Below are positions 37,239 to 46,318 of a stretch of DNA of 64,000 nt, one piece after another. The first letter of the stretch is position 1. Every line of letters starts with the position of its first letter. A program made the position numbers and the translations under genes. The notes beneath the pieces were generated by a model. The model worked only from the letters and a program-made list of their open reading frames with translations. It had not been told where the DNA came from and searched no databases. Source of the stretch: Thermosipho atlanticus DSM 15807 (lineage in GTDB: Bacteria; Thermotogota; Thermotogae; Thermotogales; Fervidobacteriaceae); contig NZ_FQXN01000001.1 in NCBI RefSeq assembly GCF_900129985.1, positions 372,001 to 436,000 of the forward strand, in the 5' to 3' direction.

Positions 37239-39026
37239 TTATTCTGTTTCGTTCTTAACTATTGATTGAATTTCCCAAACCTTTTTATACAAACCTTTCT
37301 GTCGGATTAGTTCTTCATGAGTTCCAATATTTGTAACCATCCCTTTATCAAGAACCACTATTAAATCTGCATCTTTCACACTGGAGATTCTGTGTGAAAT
37401 TAGTATTGTAGTCCTATTTTTACTTTTCTTTTTAATTTCATTCCTTATTTTTTCTTCTGTTTCAGTATCAACAGCGCTTAATGAGTCGTCAAAAATTAAA
37501 ATTGGATATTCTTTTATTATAGTTCTTGCAATTGTTAGTCGTTGCCTTTGCCCACCAGATAAAGTAACCCCTTTTTCTCCGACGATGGTCTCATATTTTT
37601 GTTCGAAATTCATAATATCATCATGTACTGCTGCTGTTTTTGCTGACTCAACTACTTCTTCGTTTGTTGCTTTTATTTTCGTTATTTTTATGTTTTCTTG
37701 AATGTTTTTAGAAAACAAAAATGATTCTTGGGGTACGACCCCAATATTTTCTCTTAATGTTTTTTTAGAAATGTTTTTTAGTTCAATACCGTCAATAGTA
37801 ATTAAACCTAAGTTATAATCGTATAATCTTAATAATAACGAAATAATGGTACTTTTGCCTGAACCGGTAGAACCAAAAAAGGCTACTGTTTGACCATTTT
37901 TTATTTCAAAAGATATCCCTTTTAAAATTGGTTTTTCTTTTTTATAGCCGAACCAGACATCTTTAAAAACTATGTTTCCTTCTAATTTGATATCTTTTAT
38001 ACCCTTTTCTATATCTTCTTTTTCTTCGCTTAAAATTTCATTGATCCTTTTTAGTGAAACTTTAGTTTTTCCAAGATCTGAAAAAATTCTTCCAAGTTGT
38101 CTAATTGGCCACAGTAGCATTCCTATATAACTTGAAAATGCTACCAAAGTTCCAATTGTAATTTCCTGCTTGATTGCAAAATATGAACCAATTACTATGA
38201 CCATTAGAGTTTGAGTTAAACTTATGAAATCAGAAAGTGACCAAAACTTGGCAAATGTTAGTACTAAATTAAAGTCCAAATCTCTATATTTGTGATTTTT
38301 AATGTTAAATTTTTCTTTTTCGTAATCTTCCCTGGCAAATGCCTTTACCACTCGTATTCCTGTGATATTTTCTTGAAGAACAGTTGAAAGTTCTGCTTCT
38401 GCTTCATCTGCAAGTCTGAATTGTTTTTCAACTTTCTTAAAAAAAGAGTATGTTATTAAAAATGATACAGGTATGAAAATTGTTGAAATAAAAGCCATTT
38501 TTAGACTGATACTAAACATAATATATGCGATCATTCCGGCTAAAAATATAGTTCTTCCTATTTCAACAAATTGATTGACTACAAACTTTCTTACAGTTTC
38601 AACGTCGGATGTACATCTTTGTATAATGTCTCCAGATTGATATTTTGAATAAAAATGATAATCTGATTTTAAGATAGTAGAATATAAATCATCTTTAAGA
38701 CGTTTTGCAAGTGTTTCAGAAGCTTCACTTGCAAATCTACCTCTAATATACATAAATAATCCAGTTAAGATGCTTAGGGCAATTATAATTAATGCGGCAA
38801 TGAGTAGTTTTCCGGAAACTGTATTTTGAAACAATGACATTGTAAACAAATAATTTAACCATTTTGATTGAATTGGACTATTTCCAATTATAGAATCAAC
38901 GGTAATTTTTATAACAAGTGGTGAAATTACTGTAAATATCGAAGAGATTATAGTTGCAAAAATTGCAAAAAAATAAATTAATCTTTTTCCTTTCATATAT
39001 TTGTTTACCAATTGGAAATTATTCAT
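37239..39026 (-). CDS. ABC exporter half-transporter, TM287-like (degenerate-site subunit)
   Basis: 595 residues from ATG 39026, with aggggag upstream; an in-frame start ten codons earlier lies in the terminator region and has no ribosome site. Six membrane helices precede the ATPase domain. Walker A is FGSTGSGKST and the signature LSGGQRQ is canonical, but Walker B reads ILIFDDSLSAVD with Asp in place of the catalytic Glu. This asymmetry is diagnostic of heterodimeric exporters. The gene starts 16 bases after the T-run of an intrinsic terminator, so expression requires read-through of the attenuator described separately. Confidence 0.9.
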   Translation of the reverse strand: MNNFQLVNKYMKGKRLIYFFAIFATIISSIFTVISPLVIKITVDSIIGNSPIQSKWLNYLFTMSLFQNTVSGKLLIAALIIIALSILTGLFMYIRGRFASEASETLAKRLKDDLYSTILKSDYHFYSKYQSGDIIQRCTSDVETVRKFVVNQFVEIGRTIFLAGMIAYIMFSISLKMAFISTIFIPVSFLITYSFFKKVEKQFRLADEAEAELSTVLQENITGIRVVKAFAREDYEKEKFNIKNHKYRDLDFNLVLTFAKFWSLSDFISLTQTLMVIVIGSYFAIKQEITIGTLVAFSSYIGMLLWPIRQLGRIFSDLGKTKVSLKRINEILSEEKEDIEKGIKDIKLEGNIVFKDVWFGYKKEKPILKGISFEIKNGQTVAFFGSTGSGKSTIISLLLRLYDYNLGLITIDGIELKNISKKTLRENIGVVPQESFLFSKNIQENIKITKIKATNEEVVESAKTAAVHDDIMNFEQKYETIVGEKGVTLSGGQRQRLTIARTIIKEYPILIFDDSLSAVDTETEEKIRNEIKKKSKNRTTILISHRISSVKDADLIVVLDKGMVTNIGTHEELIRQKGLYKKVWEIQSIVKNETE

Positions 39027-39041
39027 GATTTCTCCCCTTTT

Positions 39042-39074
39042 AAAAAAAAATTCCACGGTTTGGACAACCGTGGA
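39042..39074 (-). terminator. Attenuator terminator in the ABC exporter leader
   Basis: On the minus strand a 9-bp stem (TCCACGGTT with AACCGTGGA; plus coordinates 39074-39066 and 39060-39052) with a 5-base loop is followed by nine T's (39050-39042). It lies between the leader ORF and the exporter gene. Its 5' arm plus loop (GGTTGTCCAA) is exactly complementary to ten bases inside the leader ORF. Confidence 0.88.
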
Positions 39075-39103
39075 GTTAATATTTCGAAAACAGATTATCG
39101 TTG

Positions 39104-39199
39104 TTATTGACTACAAACGTATCTTTTATTAGATGGTTGTCCAATTAGAACATCTAAGATATTTACATCATTTGAGCTTATTGCTACTCGTCTTCTCAT
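39104..39199 (-). CDS. 31-codon leader peptide of the ABC exporter operon
   Basis: ATG 39199 has gggagg eight bases upstream. The peptide starts MRRRVAISSND and ends KRYVCSQ, stop at 39104. It is basic at the start and has no membrane segment or signal. It lies between a strong promoter and an intrinsic terminator, in front of a heterodimeric ABC exporter. Codons 15-17 form one arm of a hairpin, and codons 19-22 contain the ten-base antiterminator. The arrangement matches leader peptides that sense ribosome stalling, such as BmrB before BmrCD in Bacillus. It might instead be an exported peptide, but the RNA elements favour the leader role. Confidence 0.7.
   Translation of the reverse strand: MRRRVAISSNDVNILDVLIGQPSNKRYVCSQ
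39129..39157 (-). promoter_or_regulatory. Hairpin and antiterminator segment inside the leader ORF
   Basis: TTAGATG (39157-39151) pairs with CATCTAA (39135-39129) to form a hairpin whose loop and 3' side hold TTGGACAACC (39144-39135). That ten-base segment can alternatively pair with GGTTGTCCAA of the terminator (39069-39060), which would prevent termination. The two pairings exclude each other. Confidence 0.75.
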
Positions 39200-39235
39200 T
39201 GGGCAAACCTCCCTTTGTTGTTTTTTTATGATTTT

Positions 39236-39264
39236 ATGATAACATTAGTTTACAAGTAAGTCAA
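39236..39264 (-). promoter_or_regulatory. Promoter of the ABC exporter leader
   Basis: Minus strand TTGACT (39264-39259) and TATCAT (39241-39236) with 17-base spacing and a TGT extended -10. The leader ORF starts about 37 bases downstream. Confidence 0.78.
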
Positions 39265-39337
39265 CAAAAAATAAAAATGTAAATATTGAGTAAAATAATC
39301 TTAAAAAGAGAAAATTACATAGAACTTCAATTTTGTC

Positions 39338-39366
39338 TTGACACAAAAATTGTATTATAATATATA
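39338..39366 (+). promoter_or_regulatory. Promoter of the copper ATPase gene
   Basis: TTGACA (39338-39343) and TATATA (39361-39366) with 17-base spacing. A second candidate (TTGTTT 39483, TATAAT 39505-39510, spacing 16) lies nearer the gene. Between them is a 9-bp inverted repeat, ttgtgaaat/atttcacaa (39449-39471), a possible operator or RNA hairpin in an unusually long leader of about 175 bases. Confidence 0.6.
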
Positions 39367-39549
39367 TAGATATGTTTCGTTTTAAAAAATTATTTGTGCG
39401 GTTGTATTTGTGCATCGTTCGAAAAAACATTGGAAATTACGAATTTAATTGTGAAATTTTTAATTTCACAAGCAAATTTTGGTTGTTTTCTGTTTCCTTG
39501 AATATATAATATATAAGCAATACAAAATATACAAAAAGGGGGGATATAC

Positions 39550-41715
39550 ATGGAAGATAAGAAGAAGAATCTTCACCATGAAGAGCATCAACACACCAAA
39601 GAACACGAAGGGCATGGGCATAGTATGAAACACGAACACTCAGAACATGAAAATCAACATGAATCTCATAAAAGTCATGAACACATGGAACATGCAGAAC
39701 ATGCAAAGCATACAGAACATACAGAACATACAGGACATGCTGAAGATGGGCATCATAATCATCATAGTCATCATGCCCATATGGTGGCTGATTTTAGAAA
39801 ACGTTTTTGGGTTTCTTTAATCCTTACTGTTCCTGTCTTAATTTTGTCACCGTTAATTCAAAAGTTATTTGGATTAGAAAAAGTTTTAACCTTTCCTGGT
39901 GATTTGTATGTGCTTTTCGGCATTTCAACATTAATTTTCTTTTACGGTGGTTATCCATTTTTGAAAGGTTTTTATGAAGAGCTTAAAAATAAAAAACCTG
40001 GTATGATGACACTAATTGCAGTTGCAATAAGTACTGCTTATGTGTATAGTAGTGTAGTTGTTTTTGGGCTAGAAGGTGAGATGTTTTTCTGGGAATTAGC
40101 AACATTAATTGACATTATGTTATTTGGTCACTGGATTGAAATGAAGTCCGTAATGGGAGCTTCACGAGCTTTAGAGGAACTTGCAAAATTGATGCCATCA
40201 GATGCACACAAATTGATGCCTGATGGCTCATTAGTTGATGTGCCTCTTGAAGAATTAAAACCTGGGGATATCGTTTTAGTAAAGCCTGGTGAAAAAGTTC
40301 CTGCAGATGGAATTATAATTGACGGCGAAAGTTCATTAAATGAATCAATGTTGACAGGTGAGAGTAAGCCAGTACATAAAAAGAAAAATGATATTGTAAT
40401 CGGTGGTTCGATAAATGGTGAAGGTTCACTTAAAATCGAAGTAAAGAAGACAGGGAAAGATTCATATCTTTCTCAAGTGATAGAACTTGTGAAAGAGGCG
40501 CAGGAAAGTAAATCAAAAACACAAGATCTTGCTAATAGGGCTGCTGTATGGCTAACTGGTATAGCATTATCCACAGGTGCATTGACTTTCTTTGTATGGA
40601 CTTTGGTGATGGGTAAAAGTTTTGTTTTTGCCCTTGAAAGGACTGTAACAGTTATGGTTATTGCATGTCCTCATGCTCTTGGTTTAGCTGTTCCACTTGT
40701 AGTAGCTGTTTCAACTGCTATATCTGCAAAAAATGGTTTGCTGATTAGAGATCGTGTGGCTTTTGAAAAAGCTAGAAATATTCAAGCTATCGTGTTTGAT
40801 AAAACTGGTACTCTGACAATGGGGAAATTTGGTGTAACAGATGTTGTAAAACTTTCAGACGATATAACTGAAGATGAAATATTGAGTTATGCAGCATCAG
40901 TTGAATTACATTCGGAACATCCTATAGCAAAAGCAATCGCTCAAGCCGGTAAAAATCGCATGAATGTAGACGATTTTAAAGCTATTCCTGGAAAAGGTGC
41001 AGAAGGTATTGTTGATGGGAAACATGTTATGGTAGTCAGCCCTGGCTATTTAAGAGAAAAAGGAATCAAGATTGAAAATGAAAAAATTAATGAAATGTTA
41101 TCTGCTGGAAAAACAGTAGTTTACTTACTAATAGATGATGAATTAAAAGGAGCAATAGGGCTTGCTGATATAATAAGACCTGAATCAAAAGAAGCAATTG
41201 CTAGATTGAAAAAAATGGGAATTAAATGTATGATGTTGACAGGTGATAATGAACAAGTTGCAAAATGGGTAGCTAAAGAACTGAATCTTGACGAATATTT
41301 TGCAGAGGTTTTACCACATGAAAAATCTCAAAAGATAAAAGAAATCCAATCACGTAATTTAGTTGTTGCTATGACTGGAGATGGTGTAAACGATGCTCCT
41401 GCATTAGTTCAAGCAGATGTTGGTATTGCAATTGGTGCGGGGACAGATGTAGCTGTAGAATCTGCTGACATCATTCTTGTAAGAAGTGATCCAAGAGACG
41501 TTGTTGCGATAATTGAACTTGCTAAAAAAACGTACAAAAAAATGGTACAAAATTTATTATGGGCAACAGGTTACAATGCTATTGCAATACCATTGGCAGC
41601 TGGTGTTTTATATAAATTTGGAATACTTTTAAGTCCAGCTATTGGTGCAGTATTTATGTCTTTGAGTACAGTTATAGTGGCTATAAATGCTAAATTATTG
41701 AAATTAGAACGTTAA
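39550..41715 (+). CDS. copB: CopB-type copper-exporting P1B ATPase with His-rich N-terminus
   Basis: 721 residues. The first 78 residues contain 27 histidines in HxxH and HH patterns, a metal-binding tail in place of CxxC domains. The P-type core has the actuator loop LTGES, the phosphorylation motif DKTGTLTMG, SEHPIAKAIAQ and GDGVNDAPAL. The transmembrane metal site is CPHALGL, which marks the P1B-3/CopB class (Cu2+ or Cu+ efflux) rather than the CPC of CopA. Eight membrane helices are expected. A strong ribosome site (aaggggggat) precedes the start. The gene is apparently monocistronic, with its own promoter and terminator. Confidence 0.92.
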   Translation: MEDKKKNLHHEEHQHTKEHEGHGHSMKHEHSEHENQHESHKSHEHMEHAEHAKHTEHTEHTGHAEDGHHNHHSHHAHMVADFRKRFWVSLILTVPVLILSPLIQKLFGLEKVLTFPGDLYVLFGISTLIFFYGGYPFLKGFYEELKNKKPGMMTLIAVAISTAYVYSSVVVFGLEGEMFFWELATLIDIMLFGHWIEMKSVMGASRALEELAKLMPSDAHKLMPDGSLVDVPLEELKPGDIVLVKPGEKVPADGIIIDGESSLNESMLTGESKPVHKKKNDIVIGGSINGEGSLKIEVKKTGKDSYLSQVIELVKEAQESKSKTQDLANRAAVWLTGIALSTGALTFFVWTLVMGKSFVFALERTVTVMVIACPHALGLAVPLVVAVSTAISAKNGLLIRDRVAFEKARNIQAIVFDKTGTLTMGKFGVTDVVKLSDDITEDEILSYAASVELHSEHPIAKAIAQAGKNRMNVDDFKAIPGKGAEGIVDGKHVMVVSPGYLREKGIKIENEKINEMLSAGKTVVYLLIDDELKGAIGLADIIRPESKEAIARLKKMGIKCMMLTGDNEQVAKWVAKELNLDEYFAEVLPHEKSQKIKEIQSRNLVVAMTGDGVNDAPALVQADVGIAIGAGTDVAVESADIILVRSDPRDVVAIIELAKKTYKKMVQNLLWATGYNAIAIPLAAGVLYKFGILLSPAIGAVFMSLSTVIVAINAKLLKLER

Positions 41716-41757
41716 AACATTAACAATAATGAACGAGATAATAGAAAAAGATATTAG

Positions 41758-41783
41758 CGAGGGGTTTTTACCCCTCGTTTGTA
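41758..41783 (+). terminator. Intrinsic terminator after the copper ATPase
   Basis: An 8-bp perfect stem (cgaggggt 41758-41765 with acccctcg 41770-41777) and a four-T loop, followed by tttgtatttt. Confidence 0.9.
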
Positions 41784-42639
41784 TTTTAACTAATTTGTAA
41801 CTTCTCCAATTTTTTCTGAATTTTTCTGTTTCCAAAATTGTGAATGATTTTGGTCTTTTTTTATTGATAAGGATTGAAAAGCCTTGTAAAGCATTTAATT
41901 TATACTTGTATACAGTATCGCTTCATTGGTGCGAAGGTGTATAATTTTTTTAGTTTTCTCCTTTTTGTTTCCTTGTGTGATGAAGTTTTTTATTTGTTAT
42001 CTTACTAATAATTTTGAAATTATATTCCTTTTAGGAATTATTAGCTATTGTTATATTTCACATATTCAAAACTTTTTTCTAATTTTGTTTTAAACTTTCT
42101 AAAAATTTTTTCGTTATTTAAGTATTAGAAATTTCTGTAATTTGTTTAGCAGTATTGTCTTTCCTTCAATCCATTAAAAACCTCCCTTTTTTCTGCAAAT
42201 TAAAAATTTACTTTTAAGTTTTATTTTGCTACTTCAAAAAAATGAATATTTAATTCAAAATTTTTAAAACTTCTAGTTAATATAATATTTGAGTTTGCAT
42301 TTTTACAAATGTTTAAAATTGAAAAAAACCATTTATTTAAAGGGTAGATAAACCTTATTCAGAAATAAAAGAGTAATATGAATAAAAGAAAGAGAGAGAA
42401 AGAGAAAGATAATAATAAATGTCAAATACTATAATTGACAACTTGATGAAATATTTTTAACATAAGATTGTAACAGAAAAAATTTGATGTTAATATGTGT
42501 TAACAAAGAAAATGTTATGGTCAAAACTGAGATGATGGTTTTTTCAGAGCGGGTTGTAAATATTAAATAGAAAAAAGTAGCTAATTAACTTTGAAAAGTA
42601 AAAAAATAATAAGGAGACATTTTAAAATTATTTTTTAAT

Positions 42640-42846
42640 ATGAGGCAGTAAGAACTTAATAAGAAGTATTTATCTTCTTTCATAATCATTCTTTTTACAT
42701 TTACTGTTGTGGTAATTTACAGTATTTTAATCTACAAAATCTCTATTATTTTCATCTCCGTATTTGGAATGGTTTTAGTTGTCAACTTTGCGTTTAACGT
42801 AAGCAAATTATTCAAAAGAATATCGTTTTGCGAAATTCGTGTATAG
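42640..42846 (+). pseudogene. Small two-helix membrane protein remnant
   Basis: ATG AGG CAG is followed at once by TAA, then 64 open codons reading ELNKKYLSSFIIILFTFTVV and two hydrophobic segments (about codons 11-30 and 33-52), with a basic tail. The hydrophobic pattern and length suggest a real small membrane protein that lost its start or gained a stop. Its place before an ABC exporter gene suggests an accessory or immunity-type protein, but that is a guess. Confidence 0.35.
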
Positions 42847-42917
42847 ATATTTTTTGTATTGAAGACAAAGATTAATCTCTTTGATTTATCAGCACCGAGG
42901 TTTTTATATAAATAAAG

Positions 42918-43007
42918 ATGACTTTTAAGGAAATAGAATATGTTTTTTTAATGAGTGAAAAAATTATCAATTTAGGTATAGGAGTTTCTAGTGCTTGGTG
43001 GTCTTAA
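42918..43007 (+). CDS. Possible small peptide (29 residues) upstream of a broken ABC exporter
   Basis: ATG 42918 opens a frame beginning MTFKEIEYVF and ending INLGIGVSSAWWS; an internal ATG at 42951 would give 18 residues. The ribosome site is weak (gagg about 19 bases upstream). The glycine/serine then double-Trp end is unusual for random AT-rich sequence. It lies 80 bp before an ABC exporter gene and could be an exported peptide. Low confidence. Confidence 0.25.
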   Translation: MTFKEIEYVFLMSEKIINLGIGVSSAWWS

Positions 43008-43086
43008 ACAAGAGTATTAAAGAATGCTAATAAATCTTTGCAATTATTGTTATTAAATTAAAGAGTTTATATAGAGGAGGGGTTTC

Positions 43087-44591
43087 ATGAAAACATATTG
43101 GGAATTTTTAAAAACAAAAAGATTTGAATTTGTCTTACTTCTTATTTTTTCAAGTGTTCTAAGTTTCTTTGAAGGCTTAATTCAACCATTAATGGTAAAA
43201 TGGTTATTTGATGAGGCTGTATTAAAGTTGAACTTTCGAAAATTTGTACTTTTAAGTATAGTATACCTTGCACTTGGATTAATATTTGTGCTACTTTTTT
43301 ATATAAACAGTCTTTGGAAAAAAAGGTATGAAAATAAAGTAGTATTAAATCTTGAATCTGAACTTCTAAAAAAAAACTTTTAATTATGATTTAAAAGAAT
43401 TTACCAAAAAAGGGGCGGGGTATTTTATAAATTCCATTCACAAAGATGTTAATGAAGGCGTTGTTCCAATGATTAGAATGACGATAAATCTAGTTTCAAT
43501 GATTGTATCGGAAATTGCGTTACTACTTGCGATGTTTTTTATTTCATGGAGAGCATCTTTGGTGTTATTTGTGGTTATTCCGCCATTACTGTATTTTTCA
43601 AATGTTATAAGCCAAAAAGTTAAAAAGAAAACATCACTTGAAAGAGAAAAGGAAGGAATTTATACAAGTTTTCTAGCAAGTGTTCTTAAATCATTTAAAA
43701 TTATGAGAACTTTTAGTTTTATATTTGATTTTGTAACATTAAAGCACAGGGAAATTTTAGAAGAGTATTTAAACAGTAGGTTTGAAAGTTTTAAGGCTGT
43801 TAAATCAAGTCAAATGTTAGGTGACATTATTCGAAACACAGCAGATACTCTTTCACTTATAGTCTCTGGATATTTTGTTTTAATTGGAAAGTTAAGTTTT
43901 GGTGGGTTTGTAGCGATAATAAACACATTCTGGAGGGCAGTTTCTTCTCTTTTTGGAATTGTTCAGGCTATTCCAGAATTTCACAGGTATTCACAAATAC
44001 TTGAAAGAATAAAAAGTTTATTAAATACTAAACAGAAAGAGCACTTTGAATTGGATGATAAAGTAATTTTAAAAGATGTAAAACTTTCTTATGATGGAAA
44101 TAAAGTAATCGATATAAATAATATAGAAATAAAACCTGGGAATAAGGTGTTAATTTCAGGTGAAAATGGTACAGGAAAGACAACACTTTTAAATATAATA
44201 TCTGGATATTTGTCGCCAGATAGTGGAAAAGTAATAAGGCCAAAAAAAAGTCGTATCAATAACTGCACCAGTTGAACTTCCAGAAATTCCCATAAAAGAA
44301 CTTATAAAGGATGAAAAATTGATTGAAAGTCTTGGTTTAGAAAAATTAAAGGAAAAGACACCATCCAACCTTTCTGCAGGAGAAAAACAAAAGGTTGCTA
44401 TTGGTATAGCGCTTGAAAAAGATGCAGATTTATATATATTTGATGAACCACTTGCAAATATAGATGAGCAAAGTAAAGAAAAGATAATAAAGTTAATATT
44501 TGAAAAATTAAATTCTAAAACGTTAATAATGGTACTTCATGGAGAAAAAGAATTTCACAGCTTATTTGATACAAAGATTAAGTTATTATAA
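43087..44591 (+). pseudogene. ABC exporter gene (TMD-NBD) with two poly(A) frameshifts
   Basis: Three consecutive frames together encode one ABC exporter of about 500 residues. Frame one (43087-43383, strong ribosome site gaggagggg) has the first membrane helices. It breaks at nine A's (43368-43376 region); with eight A's it continues as KTFNYDLKEFTKKGAGYFINS in the frame of 43469-44275, which holds the other helices and Walker A SGENGTGKTTLL. That frame breaks at eight A's near 44242-44249; with seven it continues as VVSITAPVELPEIPIKEL into 44319-44591, with signature NLSAGEKQ and Walker B YIFDEPLANID. All ABC motifs are otherwise intact, so decay is recent, or the A-runs are sequencing errors or sites of transcript slippage. 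Confidence 0.8.
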
Positions 44592-44594
44592 ATA

Positions 44595-44614
44595 ACTTTT
44601 ATAGTTATAAAAGT
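44595..44614. repeat. Perfect 9-bp inverted repeat
   Basis: ACTTTTATA-GT-TATAAAAGT just after the broken ABC gene. It has no GC-rich stem, so a poor terminator or a protein-binding site is possible. Confidence 0.6.
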
Positions 44615-44715
44615 CTGATAAATTGAATAAATACCTGTGAAAAAATTAAAGCGGTGTTCAAGTTATCACAACTTTGGAATAATCAATAAAAAGATTATAA
44701 ATTAAACAAAGATTA

Positions 44716-44745
44716 TTGCAAGTTTATTCAAAAACTTGTTAAAAT
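44716..44745 (+). promoter_or_regulatory. Promoter of the first S41 peptidase gene
   Basis: TTGCAA (44716-44721) and TAAAAT (44740-44745), 18 bases apart, with TGT before the -10 (extended -10), about 70 bases before the start codon. Confidence 0.55.
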
Positions 44746-44814
44746 ATCTATTGTCTTATACTCATATATCCCTGAAAAGTGGGAAAAATTCTGTTTCAGA
44801 GGTGAAGATAATAT

Positions 44815-46131
44815 ATGAGAAATATACAAAAATGGATTTCAATCTTATTATTACTATTTGCTATGACAAGTTTTAATCAACAATTATTTTCTCCTGAAGA
44901 ATTACAAAAAGATTTTGAAATTTATATAAACTACATACTAAAAGCAGGGATTGATCCATTTGAATTTGTATCTCAGGAAAAGTTTTATTCAGAAGTTAAC
45001 AGAATAAAGGGACAACTTAACAAGCCTATGACAAAAGGCGAGTTTTTTAAAACTATTGCTCCTATAATACATATTTTTAGCGATGGACATTATGGGGTAT
45101 TTTTCAATATTACACCAGATACATTAGTAATGCCATTTGAACCAGTGGTAGTAGGCAATAGATTATTTGTTAAAAACTCGCTTGTGAATGAGTTAGAAAA
45201 CAAGGCAGAGATTTTGAAAATTGATGATAGAAATGTAGAGGAAATAATTAATGATTTGAAACAGTTTTTACCGAAAATTCGCTCTCAAGCAATTTATCCG
45301 TTGGTATCCTTTTTAATTTCATATTTTCCAGTAATAGAAAATAAAAGCACCTTCAAATTATTGTTAATGGTAGATAATACTAAAAAATTAGTGAAAATAA
45401 CTGCAATAAAGTATAATGAAAAACTCAAAAGAACCAAACAACTATATACAGATTATGATAAAGAAATTTCATTTGAAAGAAGGGAAAACATTGGAGTATT
45501 GAAAATAAAAACATTTAATTATCAATCCCAAACATATTACAAAAAATTTTTAGAAAGAACATTCAGTGAAAATAAAGATTTATCAGATCTAATAATAGAT
45601 TTGAGAGGAAATCTTGGGGGGCCTTTAGACAATGTATGGGAACTTTTTAAATATCTTATAGATAAAGTTCAAAAACTTTGGGGATTCTACTATGTTTATA
45701 CAACTGTCAATGGGAACAAAGAAAAAAGGTTAAAACTAAAGTATACATTAAACACTAATATAGTACCAGCAAAAGATAATTTTAAAGGCAAAGTATGGCT
45801 TTTAACAGACAAACAAATGGCATCATCAGCAATTATCGCAACATATTTATTCAAAAAATTTGGGTTAGGGAAAATAATAGGAGAAGAGCCTCAAGAACCG
45901 GTAAATGCATTAGCAGTAGGAAAACAACTATATATTCTTCCCAATACGCAGTTGGTAGTTGTGATTCCAAATGTATCTTATTGGTTCGAAAAAGAACCAA
46001 AAATAGTAATAGACTATGAAAGAAAAATGACGGAAAATGAAAGGATAGAATGGCTACTGGGCAATAAAGATGTAATGTTGGATTATGTTTTTGAAATTAT
46101 AAATAAAAATAGAGAAGAAAGTGAAGAATAG
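44815..46131 (+). CDS. Secreted S41-family peptidase (tricorn/IRBP-like), copy 1
   Basis: 438 residues with an N-terminal hydrophobic export signal (WISILLLLFAMTSF). The N-terminal helical domain has LNKPMTKGEFFKTIAPIIHIFSDGHYGVFF, where the DGH motif resembles the catalytic-histidine motif of the tricorn branch. The S41 core carries DLIIDLRGNLGG and the nucleophile loop TDKQMASSAIIATYLFKK...GKIIGEEP. The lysine of the CtpA branch is replaced (Pro at the aligned place), so a Ser-His type is more likely. No PDZ domain is obvious. A paralogue lies at 48593-49936. Between two ABC exporters, it may process an exported or imported peptide; this is inference. Confidence 0.78.
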   Translation: MRNIQKWISILLLLFAMTSFNQQLFSPEELQKDFEIYINYILKAGIDPFEFVSQEKFYSEVNRIKGQLNKPMTKGEFFKTIAPIIHIFSDGHYGVFFNITPDTLVMPFEPVVVGNRLFVKNSLVNELENKAEILKIDDRNVEEIINDLKQFLPKIRSQAIYPLVSFLISYFPVIENKSTFKLLLMVDNTKKLVKITAIKYNEKLKRTKQLYTDYDKEISFERRENIGVLKIKTFNYQSQTYYKKFLERTFSENKDLSDLIIDLRGNLGGPLDNVWELFKYLIDKVQKLWGFYYVYTTVNGNKEKRLKLKYTLNTNIVPAKDNFKGKVWLLTDKQMASSAIIATYLFKKFGLGKIIGEEPQEPVNALAVGKQLYILPNTQLVVVIPNVSYWFEKEPKIVIDYERKMTENERIEWLLGNKDVMLDYVFEIINKNREESEE

Positions 46132-46318
46132 TGAAAATAAAGATATTAAACTCCAATAATGTTACCAAAAAAATTAAAAACAACGGATAATTGCAATGTT
46201 TCCCATAAAGTATGACTTATAACTATGTTATATTATATTTTACTAGTGAAAGATTCTTTACAAATAAATACTATATTTTATTCTTGTTTAGCATACATGA
46301 TAGTCAATTTTTTTGAAT

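Larger units (their letters stand above)
41784..43086. other. Long AT-rich intergenic stretch with decayed and tiny ORFs
   Basis: About 1.3 kb without an intact gene of normal size. On the minus strand a ribosome site and start (ggagg near 42181, ATG at 42162) lead into a frame that stops after two codons; the neighbouring frame reads WIEGKTILLNKLQKFLILK, which looks like a decayed start of a gene. On the plus strand there is a promoter-like pair at 42435-42463 (TTGACA, 17 bases, TAACAT), a small membrane ORF with an early stop (42640-42846) and a 29-codon ORF (42918-43007). The rest shows nothing I can name. Confidence 0.6.

Noticed and set aside
43383-44319. Three separate small ABC genes at 43087, 43469 and 44319
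   Set aside because: Domain order and translation between the pieces show one exporter gene interrupted at two A-runs, not three genes.
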